Positions 1 to 9,602 of a DNA stretch of 36,938 nucleotides are shown piece after piece. The position numbers were made by a program, and so were the translations under genes. The notes under the pieces are model-generated. The model had not been told where the DNA came from. It saw only the letters and a program-made list of their open reading frames with translations, and ran no database searches. Position 1 is the first letter of the stretch, and each line of letters begins with the position of its first letter. The stretch lies in assembly GCA_005883085.1 (NCBI GenBank), contig VBAY01000034.1, positions 1 to 36,938 of the forward strand, written 5' to 3'. The stretch is from Candidatus Bathyarchaeota archaeon. GTDB lineage: Archaea; Thermoproteota; Bathyarchaeia; 40CM-2-53-6.

Positions 1-2
1 CC

Positions 3-56
3 TACGGCATTCTAACAATCGACAAAGAGATTCATGGAGAAATTATCAGACTCTGA
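3..56 (+). CDS. C-terminal end of a CDS truncated by the window start (…YGILTIDKEIHGEIIRL*)
   Basis: Frame 3 is open from the window edge to TGA at 54-56 and has protein-like composition; the other two frames look worse. Confidence 0.4.
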   Translation, partial: YGILTIDKEIHGEIIRL

Positions 57-101
57 TAAATCAAGCCTAGTTGCTGAGGTAGCAAGGGCCTAGTCTTTCA
101 T

Positions 102-980
102 CTAGCCGCTTGTACTTGCTTGCTCGCGCAGGCGCCATATTCCAAACTCTCCCACTGTTTCCTCTGTCTCCACAGGCTTGTACCATTTTTTTCTTGAGCC
201 GATGATGGCTCTCAGCTTCCATCTCAGCGACTTGGGGACAGTATTGGCGGCATAGAGAAGCTTCTCAACCTTTGAAGATAGGTCAGATGTTTCTTGAGAA
301 GATAGGACACTCATCTCTTTCACGTGTTCTCCAATTCCTTGGAGGGTGGTGGTTACTGTGTACCAGAAGCCCCAGTCTCGGGACAATACGTAAGCAACTC
401 TGTCTGTGCTAATGGTTTCCAGCTCTTCTTTCCCTGCTATAGTATGGGCCTTGAGCAAAAGTAACGTATCGATCATGTCCTTCCTGCTGAAGGAGACTAT
501 CTGCAGCTTCTCCAGTAGGAGATCGGAGAGCGGGATCGATATGGGGTCAACTTCCAATCTATCGCGGAAGCTGATAGGATGGTTTGCGGCCTTCAGCTTG
601 TCCCAGAAGACATCAATGTAGAACCATCCTTTCGGGTGAAAATAGATCTGCCTCTGGCTCGCCGAAGTAGACATCGTAGACGGACGCTTCGAATAGCCCA
701 ACGACTCCATGATCTTTCTCACTCCGTCGCGAGACTTGTAGTAGGTAGCGAAGTCGATGTCACTGTACTCTTGACCTTTCTCAGCGGACCTGCCCAGTCG
801 ATTTGCAAACTCTTTCTCGTTGAGGCTGTGAACCTTTATCGCGAGGCCACCTAGCATTTTCAAGGCGACCTTCGCTTCTGAGGCGGCTCTGAGAATCCTC
901 AATGATTCATCTACGAATATCCGAGTTGGCACCTTTCCATTCCATTCGGCGAGCATCTCAATTGTTCTGTTCTCTGTCAC
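102..980 (-). CDS. Nucleotidyltransferase-fold protein (AbiEii/MNT-like)
   Basis: 292 aa with MLGGLAIKVH…R…YSDIDFA, resembling the GG…R..SDIDF pattern of minimal/AbiEii-type nucleotidyltransferases. Confidence 0.6.
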   Translation of the reverse strand: MTENRTIEMLAEWNGKVPTRIFVDESLRILRAASEAKVALKMLGGLAIKVHSLNEKEFANRLGRSAEKGQEYSDIDFATYYKSRDGVRKIMESLGYSKRPSTMSTSASQRQIYFHPKGWFYIDVFWDKLKAANHPISFRDRLEVDPISIPLSDLLLEKLQIVSFSRKDMIDTLLLLKAHTIAGKEELETISTDRVAYVLSRDWGFWYTVTTTLQGIGEHVKEMSVLSSQETSDLSSKVEKLLYAANTVPKSLRWKLRAIIGSRKKWYKPVETEETVGEFGIWRLREQASTSG

Positions 981-1078
981 TAGGCCTCGACCTGGTCTCC
1001 TAGATAGCTGGTTTAATCTAAATTAAATCCAAAACGGTTATGTCTGCGTTCGTTCGAGCCTAGAGCTCGAAGAAGATT

Positions 1079-1963
1079 ATGTCCACATCCAACACCTGTC
1101 CCAAGTGTGGATACACAAATCTTCCTAACGCCAGATTCTGCGCGAACTGCGCAACACAACTAGCCGCCTCGCTCCCATCCTACCAAGGTCCTCAGCAGCC
1201 TCCGAATATCTCACCAGCACAGTGGTATGGGTCGCCCCCAGGATACTGGAATCCGGTGGAGACTGCGAGGAAGACAAACATCGACAGGACCAAAACTGGG
1301 CTCCTACTTGTGATCGCGGGAATACTCCTCGGGCCACTGCCATACATAATGTATGTAGGATTGATCCTAGCCATAATCGGGGTCATACTGGTCATTATCG
1401 GCCGAAACCCCTTCGGCAACAACCACTCCAACTATACCATATTTTCCGTTGTAATCTATTGCGTAGGAATTGCGGTCGCCTTTGTCGTGGGGTTCCTGTT
1501 CGGTCTCTCCTTTGTCTCCGCCGCGTTGAGTGGCGGCAGCCAGACAGCCATTGAACAAGCATTAGTTTCAGCCTTCAACGAGCTCCTCATCGGGGTTCTC
1601 ATTAGCGGCGCAGTCATCGGAATAGCTTATGTGATCTTCACTTACGCGTTACAGGACTCAATGGGCCGCGTCTTGCTCTACATTGCCTTCGCGATCCAAC
1701 TGGCCGTCTCGGTCACGGTCGCTTACATTGTAAGCCCGCAGGTTCTAGGGGCAGTCACCCAATCATTTTCCAGTGGAACCTTCGACCCCTCTCCACTCAG
1801 TGCGCTTCAAGCCCAGCTACAATTTCTACGATTGTTAGGTCTCATTCCCGCGGCTATCTTCGCATTCGCTTACTACAGAGCATATTCTCGAATCGCAAAA
1901 GGAGAAGTTCCTGCGGCCGCAACGCCGCTGGCATCATTTACTCCCAGCTCAGGGAGCGGGTAG
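1079..1963 (+). CDS. Zinc-ribbon multi-pass membrane protein
   Basis: N-terminal CPKCGYTNLPNARFCANC double CxxC zinc ribbon, then several hydrophobic helices. Confidence 0.75.
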   Translation: MSTSNTCPKCGYTNLPNARFCANCATQLAASLPSYQGPQQPPNISPAQWYGSPPGYWNPVETARKTNIDRTKTGLLLVIAGILLGPLPYIMYVGLILAIIGVILVIIGRNPFGNNHSNYTIFSVVIYCVGIAVAFVVGFLFGLSFVSAALSGGSQTAIEQALVSAFNELLIGVLISGAVIGIAYVIFTYALQDSMGRVLLYIAFAIQLAVSVTVAYIVSPQVLGAVTQSFSSGTFDPSPLSALQAQLQFLRLLGLIPAAIFAFAYYRAYSRIAKGEVPAAATPLASFTPSSGSG

Positions 1964-2027
1964 CAATACGGGAAGCTCGACTCTGAGCCCTGGCAACTAG
2001 TTACCCGTCAGATCGTACCTACATCCA

Positions 2028-2687
2028 GTGATGACTTTGAACAAGACGCATCCGTGGGAGCTAGCTTGGAGAGAAGGGAGATGGGAAGAGACATCTCCAC
2101 CACTGCCAGAAGTCGTAGAGTTCGCCCAGGACTTGAAACGCGAAGGCGCGAAGACGATCCTCGACCTAGGCTGCGGAGCAGGTCGTCATTCCATACTTCT
2201 GGGCAAACAGGGATTTCAGGTAGTAGCTCTTGACATTTCGGAAACGGCCCTCAACACCCTTGACGGCCGTCTGAAAGTCGCTTCGATTGCTAACGTTTCT
2301 CTTGTCAAGCATGAAATGCGGGATCTCCCGTTCATAGACGGCTACTTTGATGGTATCATCTGTACCAATGTCCTCCATCATGGAAATATCGTTGAGATCA
2401 AGCGGACAGCTGGTGAGATTCGAAGAGTGATGAGAGAAGGGGCATCAGCGCTCATCGTAGCTTTGTCAGCCGCAGATTTCAGAAAAGGTAATGGAAAGAA
2501 GTTGGAGCCCAACACCTATGTCTTTACAGAGGGCGATGAGCGGGGAATAATCCACCACTTCTTCTCGCGCTCAGAACTTGAATCATGCCTCAAGGGAGCG
2601 AAGATCGTGTCATTCAAAGAAAGAATGATTCCTGTTGAAGAAGGTGGAAACCGTGCCCATTTTCTAGTGACACTGAAAAAGCCCTAA
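2028..2687 (+). CDS. Class I SAM-dependent methyltransferase
   Basis: Motif I ILDLGCGAGRHSILLGKQGFQVVALDIS and the downstream ICTNVLHH motif. Confidence 0.85.
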   Translation: MMTLNKTHPWELAWREGRWEETSPPLPEVVEFAQDLKREGAKTILDLGCGAGRHSILLGKQGFQVVALDISETALNTLDGRLKVASIANVSLVKHEMRDLPFIDGYFDGIICTNVLHHGNIVEIKRTAGEIRRVMREGASALIVALSAADFRKGNGKKLEPNTYVFTEGDERGIIHHFFSRSELESCLKGAKIVSFKERMIPVEEGGNRAHFLVTLKKP

Positions 2688-2761
2688 GCGCTCGCGGCCG
2701 CACCAAAGGGGTAGAAAGAGCGCAATCGGACTAAGGTGTCGTGTAAGGCTGGAGACTCGCG

Positions 2762-4702
2762 CTACTTCAGAGCGCTTAGGAACGAGCTGGTTGGCGTTCC
2801 TAAGCCTGTCACGTCATCGTACCCGGGTGTAGATGTGAGGCTTAAGTTCTGGTTCATTGTTCGCAGACGATAGACTACTCCCGCGCTAGCGCCAATGTTG
2901 TTGACGTAGTTCGCGCGTACCACCGCCACCGTTGAGGCTGGGCTGACAACGTCCGTGAAGGCGGATGAGCCTGCGAGGCTGTAGAAGAGTGGGTTGGCAA
3001 ACCCATGAGTGTGACCAGCAGCTTGGTCGGCGAGTGCCATGATTCCGGCTACCAGTGGAGATGATAAGCTGGTTCCTCCGATGCGATATTCAGAATACGC
3101 CACTGTGCCATTGGGGAAGGTTTGTGTTTCACCGATCAAGTATCCCGTGTTGGGATCGCCGACAGCCGATATGTCCGGTACAGCTCGACCGGTTCGTCCC
3201 TGAGCTTGGAACACCGAGTTAGGCACTACTCCGACCTGGTAGGATGGTTCCGCGAAGATGCGGCTTACGCCGCCTCCCGAGCCGTACAACCATGAGCCTG
3301 GCGGAGTAGGAGACCATTTTGTGCCAGTCCATGATGATGTGGTTGTTCCCCAAGCAGTCTCAAAGAGATAATTGTTGGACGGGCCGACTGCGAGGCTGGT
3401 CCCTCCGACAGCGGTCACAAATGGGCTTGAGGCTGGCCAGTCAGTGGTAATATAGCCCTGCACGAGTGACTCGTCGCTGTTGTCGCCCGAGGAGAAGTAG
3501 ATTCCGATGCCTTCGACAACTCCTTGCAGAATCGTGTCCTCTTGTGGCTTGATGTAGCCGAAGGGCAGTATCTCGGTATTGAAGCCGTACGAGTTAGTAA
3601 CGATCGACGCAAGATGCCGGTCAACGACATGGTTCAGTGCCGCGTCAAGGTCTTGGAAATTGTTAGGCGCGCCCACGAAAACGATAGTCGCAGCGGGGGC
3701 CATGCCGTGAACAGCTTCCACGTCAAGCGTCTCCTCACCATACCAGCCCTGTGGGTCCTGAAAGAGCCCTTTCTCGGGGTGGTTGTAGGTCCCAGGTGCA
3801 ACAACTTGGACGAGCTGGTTTGCTGTTAGTGTCGGAAGACCGCGATTGATCGACCACTGGTTAGTATCTTGGATGATCGTAGGTGCCGCATAGGCGTCGA
3901 TAATCGCTACCGTCTGACCTGAACCATCGTACCCGGAGATACCGTACGCGCCCTTGATCTGTTGGGGAGTATATCCGCACGGGGCAAAGGGAAGAGTTCC
4001 CGCTCCATACGGATTCGTGAAACCTACAGCCTGCAGCTGTCCCCAATACGATGAGCACGGATGAGCGCTAACGAAGGCAGGTGGCGGAGGCGCGTCTCCG
4101 ACAGTGCTATCCGTGTGAACAAATTGTACGCTATCGTCGAGGCCCAGGACACCTGTGACGATGTTTGCTAGGGAGTTGGGAATGGTGACATCAGCGGACG
4201 GGGATCTGAGGCTTAGGCCACCAACGCTGTAGACTCCGAAGCTGGTGCCGAACGCGGCTTGCGCCTGCGCGACAGTTCCCTCTGCTGAGACATAATGATT
4301 GTTCATCGGGGTATACTCAACGGAGAAGCCTTGGCTCTTGAGCCAGGACTGGACCGCACCCACCTGTGATTGTGACGGAGCGAATTGCTGGCGGAACTGT
4401 TGGGGTGTCAGATATTGACCATAAGACGGGCTCTTGGGGTCGGAAACGGCCTGCGCGAGAGCCTCAACCGCTGACGGGTTATTCCAACCAAGGTAGACGC
4501 GGAAACCAACGTCAATAGTCGGGTTAGCAGCACTCTGGTAGTTCTTGCTGTTCGCCCATGTAGGGGCGCTTCCCACGAGGGTTGAGCGGCCGGAATTCGC
4601 TGCTTGAGCGAACAGGCCCCCAAATGAAACGTTTAGCGAGACAATCAATGCCAAAACACTCAGAGCGAGGAGTATTCTCGGTAATGACATAACGAAGACC
4701 AA
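2762..4702 (-). CDS. S53 family (sedolisin/kumamolisin) peptidase with pro-domain and signal sequence
   Basis: Signal-like N-terminus; pro-kumamolisin region (YLTPQQFRQQFAPS); catalytic GEETLDVEAVH and GGTSLSSPLVAG motifs. Confidence 0.9.
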   Translation of the reverse strand: MVFVMSLPRILLALSVLALIVSLNVSFGGLFAQAANSGRSTLVGSAPTWANSKNYQSAANPTIDVGFRVYLGWNNPSAVEALAQAVSDPKSPSYGQYLTPQQFRQQFAPSQSQVGAVQSWLKSQGFSVEYTPMNNHYVSAEGTVAQAQAAFGTSFGVYSVGGLSLRSPSADVTIPNSLANIVTGVLGLDDSVQFVHTDSTVGDAPPPPAFVSAHPCSSYWGQLQAVGFTNPYGAGTLPFAPCGYTPQQIKGAYGISGYDGSGQTVAIIDAYAAPTIIQDTNQWSINRGLPTLTANQLVQVVAPGTYNHPEKGLFQDPQGWYGEETLDVEAVHGMAPAATIVFVGAPNNFQDLDAALNHVVDRHLASIVTNSYGFNTEILPFGYIKPQEDTILQGVVEGIGIYFSSGDNSDESLVQGYITTDWPASSPFVTAVGGTSLAVGPSNNYLFETAWGTTTSSWTGTKWSPTPPGSWLYGSGGGVSRIFAEPSYQVGVVPNSVFQAQGRTGRAVPDISAVGDPNTGYLIGETQTFPNGTVAYSEYRIGGTSLSSPLVAGIMALADQAAGHTHGFANPLFYSLAGSSAFTDVVSPASTVAVVRANYVNNIGASAGVVYRLRTMNQNLSLTSTPGYDDVTGLGTPTSSFLSALK

Positions 4703-4873
4703 CGTGGGTTGGGTCTAATCTATTTAACAATTGGTAACCGGCAGCAACCCGCGTCATTCCCAAGACCCCCAAAGCTACACCATTCAGTTGAAGAGAATCC
4801 TGTTTCCGCCAACAAACTGATTGGTGAGAATGTTCTCCCTCTATTCCAGCGGAAAGAGATCTAGAGTAGGAGT

Positions 4874-5218
4874 TCAGCTGCTCTCTTGGGCCCGCCTCGA
4901 TATGTGAGCAGCCATCATCTTTTCTGCGTTATCATAAGCTAGGCGAATCAGTTCTTTCGCGTTCTCAATATCCTTTTCCAAACCGATTCTGAAAATGACC
5001 CAACCGGCTTGATGATGCACGAAGCGATGCGGTTCAGCCTTACCCTCCTTCAGCGTTCGCTCTTGGTCTTCATTGGAGAGTCTGATGTCAAGTTGCGAAG
5101 TCCCATGAGTATGCATGAATTCTAGACCGTGTACTTGATATTCTGTGCCGCCCAGCCTGTGTGAAGCCTTTGTGACGTTAGGGAGCTGGAGAATCCAGTC
5201 TTGGAGAGACTCGGTCAA
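4874..5218 (-). CDS. Luciferase-family domain protein (DUF5519-like)
   Basis: Pattern LPNVTKASHRLGGTEYQVHGLEFMHTHGTSQLDIRLS…GKAEPHRFVHHQAGWVIFRI matches the remembered family pattern. Confidence 0.65.
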   Translation of the reverse strand: MTESLQDWILQLPNVTKASHRLGGTEYQVHGLEFMHTHGTSQLDIRLSNEDQERTLKEGKAEPHRFVHHQAGWVIFRIGLEKDIENAKELIRLAYDNAEKMMAAHISRRAQESS

Positions 5219-5230
5219 AGGATACTCGTC

Positions 5231-6358
5231 CTAGGATTCGACCAGTAGTCTTCCATCCTCCATGACCTTCTGACCGCTAATTGTTACTGTCGCCTTGGTC
5301 ATCGAGGCCCACCATTGGCCGGTTGCGCCATTCATACCGCCCTTTGCGCTACTATGGCCGAATCCCACGATGGTGCTTCCGAGGACTTTATCATCCTGGG
5401 TGAACCCGTGGCGAAGCTTGGGGTTCAGTCCGAATCCGAAATAGGAGAAGCGATTCTCATCTCCCGATCCCTCTCTAAGATAACGTTCGAAGATCTCCTT
5501 TCCAGATCTCGCCGAAAACTGTTTGATCCGGCCCTGTGCTACTTGAAAGGTCAGGTCCTCAACTTGGCTTTTTCCGGCGCGGATTAGCGGGTCGTAGACT
5601 ATTCTTCCTTCAGCGCTATCTTCCGCGGCTGAAACTTCGATTCCACCGGTTGGCAAGAAAACAACTTCTCCTCTCTCGGCCTTCTCCTCTGTTGCCAGGC
5701 CGTACGAATAATCGTATGGGCGTTTGTCGAGTCTGAATCTGAAGTCAGTTCCAAACGGTGTTGTCAGATGCACCTGTCCTTCTCCGCCCATCAAAGGTTC
5801 CAGTGCACGTCCATGGGAAGCCATCTCTCTCGGGTCGGCGGTACAACCTTCAAACATTACTCGTCTCCACTCCTCCAAATCCAGACCCATAGACGTTGCG
5901 CGTTCCGGGGTCGCGAGAGTGGCTTCGATCCCCACCATCTTCACTTTGTTCCTCCTAGCTACTTTCGCCCACTGTTCAGCAAACCTGCTCCTATCGTACC
6001 TAGCGTCAAGCCATACACTAACCGACCCACGTCTATCAACAGGAATCCTGTCCCACGGAATAGGCTTTCTCGGTCCCAAAGTATAGACGTAGATTTGAGT
6101 CTCTTCCAATGCAGCGGCAATATGAGCTGGCAAATTGTCAAGGAGCTCCAGTGGAGCTTCGATCATAGAGCGCAACCAGAGGTCTTCCAGCTGAACCGTC
6201 AGAAGCACCTCGAGACCACGTTTCTTGGATTCCATGGCGAGATCTGACGCTAGTTCAAGCGTGTGGTCCCAGCTGTTGATCCACACTCGCTGACCGGGCT
6301 TGGTGCTAAGACAGCCATCAAGGATTTGTTTAGAGAGCGTTGCGTACCCAGTATCCAT
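5231..6358 (-). CDS. M29-like aminopeptidase (thermophilic metalloprotease family)
   Basis: 375 aa; N-terminal GQRVWINSWDHTLELASDLAMESKKRGLEVLL and C-terminal NPKLRHGFTQDDKVLGSTIVGFGHSSAKGGMNGATGQWWASM are typical of M29. Confidence 0.75.
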   Translation of the reverse strand: MDTGYATLSKQILDGCLSTKPGQRVWINSWDHTLELASDLAMESKKRGLEVLLTVQLEDLWLRSMIEAPLELLDNLPAHIAAALEETQIYVYTLGPRKPIPWDRIPVDRRGSVSVWLDARYDRSRFAEQWAKVARRNKVKMVGIEATLATPERATSMGLDLEEWRRVMFEGCTADPREMASHGRALEPLMGGEGQVHLTTPFGTDFRFRLDKRPYDYSYGLATEEKAERGEVVFLPTGGIEVSAAEDSAEGRIVYDPLIRAGKSQVEDLTFQVAQGRIKQFSARSGKEIFERYLREGSGDENRFSYFGFGLNPKLRHGFTQDDKVLGSTIVGFGHSSAKGGMNGATGQWWASMTKATVTISGQKVMEDGRLLVES

Positions 6359-6486
6359 TCTTGTAAGTCCTACTTTTTCCCTGAACTCTCCTCGTCCAAG
6401 CTTCTCAGGTCCGGATTACTGACAAAATAGTAGGGCTCGCATGTCACTACAAAGGTTTAATCGCTCGTTCTTCCATTTTGTGAAAT

Positions 6487-7470
6487 ATGTCGAGACAGTG
6501 GACACTCCCATTGCAAATCAGCGAATTCAAGGCTGATGACTACGGGAAGTTGGCCCGCGTCTTCGGCTCTATCTTTCCTGATTACGACCGGACACCAGAA
6601 GAGTGGCGGTTTGAAGATGAGAGCCTCGACAGGTCGAAGTTCCATTTCAAACGATACTCCTGTATCAGCAAGGACGTCCAAGAACCTGTCGGGTTTGCTC
6701 AATGTCAACATATTCCATGGATGTATCATCCGAGGAAGCTCTGGTTCGATATCTGGGTCGACCCGCAACATCAGAGAAAGGGCATAGGGAGCGCCCTCTA
6801 CGAGAGGCTGAACCAGGACTTCAAGGATCTTGGCACCGTCACATCATGGACTGGGGTAAGGGAGGACATGCCCGTACCGATCAAGTTCGCCTTGAACCGA
6901 GGATTCCATGAGAAGATGAGAGCTTGGGAATCACGCCTCAACCCAGCAACAGTTGACATCTCAGCTTTCCAAAAATACGCGGAAAAGGCATCCCAGCATC
7001 GAATCCAGTTTGTCACATTAGCCGATGAAATGAGGAACGATCCTGAATGTTACAGCAAACTCCATTCTCTAGTTCAATCCATTTCGGAAGACATTCCTCG
7101 ACCTGAACAGTTCACACCCGTGTCTTTCGAGCAATGGTCAGCTTTCGAGATGAAGAGCCCCAACCTAGTTCCTCAAGGCTACATGATCGCGAAGGATGGC
7201 GACAAGTACGTGGGTATGAGCACGGTATGGAAGGCTCAGAAGGATCCCAAGGGACTCTATCAGGGACTAACTGGAGTAGTACGCGATTACAGGGGACGAG
7301 GAATAGCGGTCGCCTTGAAACTCAAAGTTATCGAGTTCGCAAGGAACAACAGGTATGAGAAGCTCAAGACCTGGAACGATTCGACAAACGCCCCCATGTT
7401 GGGGATCAATGTGAAGCTTGGCTTCAAACGAGAGGTCGGCTGGATAACTCTTGAGAAGAACCTGGCATAG
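6487..7470 (+). CDS. Tandem GNAT acetyltransferase
   Basis: Two acetyl-CoA-binding motifs: VDPQHQRKGIGSALYERL and VVRDYRGRGIAVALKLKVIEFAR. Confidence 0.85.
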   Translation: MSRQWTLPLQISEFKADDYGKLARVFGSIFPDYDRTPEEWRFEDESLDRSKFHFKRYSCISKDVQEPVGFAQCQHIPWMYHPRKLWFDIWVDPQHQRKGIGSALYERLNQDFKDLGTVTSWTGVREDMPVPIKFALNRGFHEKMRAWESRLNPATVDISAFQKYAEKASQHRIQFVTLADEMRNDPECYSKLHSLVQSISEDIPRPEQFTPVSFEQWSAFEMKSPNLVPQGYMIAKDGDKYVGMSTVWKAQKDPKGLYQGLTGVVRDYRGRGIAVALKLKVIEFARNNRYEKLKTWNDSTNAPMLGINVKLGFKREVGWITLEKNLA

Positions 7471-7476
7471 ATCATA

Positions 7477-8598
7477 ATGAAATCAAAGCTCCCCGTTCTA
7501 ACCCTCAAAGGCTCACCCCGCCAGATTGGATTCATTCATGGAAGGAAGGCTCGTCCAGAAATAGAGAACAATCTAAAGGTCTACTTTGGTCGCTTCAAGA
7601 GCGAAACCGAACTCTCACATGACGTAGCCATCAGTCGAGCAGCAAGATTCCTAGACGCGATCAACAAGGTCAGCCCAGAATACGCCGAAACAATGAGAGG
7701 GGTGGCCGCTGGCTCTGGCCAGGAAATCCTCGACATCACCGCATTGAACGTCCGTTATGAGTTGATGTACAGCCAGTTCTCGAAAATTGGATTAAAGCCG
7801 ATACCCAAGACCTTCGGCTGCACAGCCTTCGCTACGCTCCCCGCAGCGGTCGAGAACGGGCATTTGATCATGGCGCAGAACTGGGACTGGATACCAGAAG
7901 TCGAAGGACTATTCCTCAAGGTCAGAAACGAAAACGGCGCTGACACACTGTCATTCACAGAAGCAGGAGTAGTCGGCGGAAAAATCGGCCTAAACTCCGA
8001 AGGACTAGGTCTCCTGATAAACGGAATAGTTTCCAGCAAAGACGACTGGGCACGTCTTAAGAAACCCTTCCACGTCCGATGCTGGGAGATTCTTCGATCC
8101 AAAACCCTCGCACGCGCGAGGGCGGTCATTTCACAGGGTCAAAGAAACTGTTCAGCCAACTTCATACTGGGACAACAGAAAACTATCAGATCAGGCAAGG
8201 TAGTCGATATTGAAACTGCCCCAGAAGCGGTTTGTGAGCTCCGACCCGACCGAGGAGCCGTGGCGCACACGAACCATTTCTCAAATCCGAGAATACTTGG
8301 CGTCAAACAGGTCTTGGACGAAGAGCGATTATCTACTCTCCAACGATATCGAAGAATACAGAAGCTCTTGGACGGTTCGGTTCGCGTCGGACGAAAACTG
8401 GGAATTTCTGACGCAAAGAACATGTTGAGAGACCATTATGGGAAGCCCGAATCTGTTTGCAGGCATTCGAACATGAAACTCCCAGAGTACGAGAGATACG
8501 AAACGGTCGTTTCTGTAATAATGGATCTGCCCAGCAGAAAAATGTGGGCCGCGACCGGCACACCGTGCTCCACTGAATATCGTTCGATGAGTCTCTAG
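7477..8598 (+). CDS. C45 family autoproteolytic acyltransferase/hydrolase (acyl-CoA:6-APA acyltransferase-like)
   Basis: FGCTAFATLPAAVENGHLIMAQNWDW (nucleophile Cys and NWDW), LNSEGLGLLINGI and TNHFSNPR; starts 7 nt after the GNAT gene. Confidence 0.85.
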   Translation: MKSKLPVLTLKGSPRQIGFIHGRKARPEIENNLKVYFGRFKSETELSHDVAISRAARFLDAINKVSPEYAETMRGVAAGSGQEILDITALNVRYELMYSQFSKIGLKPIPKTFGCTAFATLPAAVENGHLIMAQNWDWIPEVEGLFLKVRNENGADTLSFTEAGVVGGKIGLNSEGLGLLINGIVSSKDDWARLKKPFHVRCWEILRSKTLARARAVISQGQRNCSANFILGQQKTIRSGKVVDIETAPEAVCELRPDRGAVAHTNHFSNPRILGVKQVLDEERLSTLQRYRRIQKLLDGSVRVGRKLGISDAKNMLRDHYGKPESVCRHSNMKLPEYERYETVVSVIMDLPSRKMWAATGTPCSTEYRSMSL

Positions 8599-8669
8599 AA
8601 GTATTCCGGAAGAAATCTCTAGCCGAATCATATTTCTACAAGCAGACCCATCTACCAAGCAGTCAGTCC

Positions 8670-9587
8670 ATGCCCTCCGCCCAGAAACGAAAAGTTCTAG
8701 AAAAGAGACGAAAGCGAGAGAGCCGAGGAAGGACTTACCTCATCGCAATCGTCCTAATAGTGGCAGCGCTAGGGGTTGGCTACTATGCTTACTTGCTCGC
8801 AACAGCGCCACGCCCAGATTTCATAATCGGGGCTCCTCCAGGCGTGGCGGTACGAGCGGGAACTCCCACTACCTCAAAAGTCAATGTGACCGCCGTGAAT
8901 CAGTTTAACGGAGTCGTCGACCTGACCGCTACAGGTTCTGCTGGCCTAACCGTATCGATCACCCCTACCACCATCACCGGCTCTGGGGTCGCCACGTTGA
9001 CTGCGTCCTCCGCGACAAACGGCACTTATACCGTCACCGTGACTGGCACCAGCGGCAGCCTGACACACACAGTGAACATGGTAACAGCACCACTCTTGGC
9101 CGCATTGTCCACCACGGGCGGAACAATCGTGGTCCAGCTCTTTCCTGCTTCAGCCCCTAAGACGGTGGCGAACATTGTCAGTCTAGCTCAATCAGGATTC
9201 TACACGAATCTCGTCTGGCACAGGATAGTCAGAACCAGTCCGGGCGTAATACAGACTGGAGATCCAAACACGAGGGGCGGTTACACGGACAGATCAACAT
9301 GGGGCACAGGAGGCTCCTCGCAGACAGTTCCCCTCGAGATAGACAGTTCCCTCCACAACGATAGAGGGTTCCTCGGAATGGCTCGTTCATCTGACCCTAA
9401 CAGTGGAAGCTCCCAGTTTTACATCAACATGGCCAACAACAACTATCTGGACGGGCAGTACACGGTCTTCGGGAAGGTGCTAAGCGGTATGAATGCAGCT
9501 GACGCGCTCTGGAATACTCCCACTAATTCCCAGGATCAGCCAATTAACCCAGTGTTTCTGTTGAGTGTTACAATATCTGGCAGTTAG
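8670..9587 (+). CDS. Membrane-anchored peptidyl-prolyl cis-trans isomerase (cyclophilin) with Ig-like stalk
   Basis: Basic N-terminus plus one TM helix, Ig-like beta repeat, then cyclophilin motifs (TVANIVSLAQSGFYTNLVWHRIV, GFLGMARSSDPNSGSSQFYI, YTVFGKVLSGM). Confidence 0.88.
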   Translation: MPSAQKRKVLEKRRKRESRGRTYLIAIVLIVAALGVGYYAYLLATAPRPDFIIGAPPGVAVRAGTPTTSKVNVTAVNQFNGVVDLTATGSAGLTVSITPTTITGSGVATLTASSATNGTYTVTVTGTSGSLTHTVNMVTAPLLAALSTTGGTIVVQLFPASAPKTVANIVSLAQSGFYTNLVWHRIVRTSPGVIQTGDPNTRGGYTDRSTWGTGGSSQTVPLEIDSSLHNDRGFLGMARSSDPNSGSSQFYINMANNNYLDGQYTVFGKVLSGMNAADALWNTPTNSQDQPINPVFLLSVTISGS

Positions 9588-9602
9588 CGAGAAGCTCCGG
9601 CC

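Noticed and set aside
5724-6247. Plus-strand ORFs of 120 and 159 aa
   Set aside because: Antisense to the M29 aminopeptidase gene and lacking any motif.
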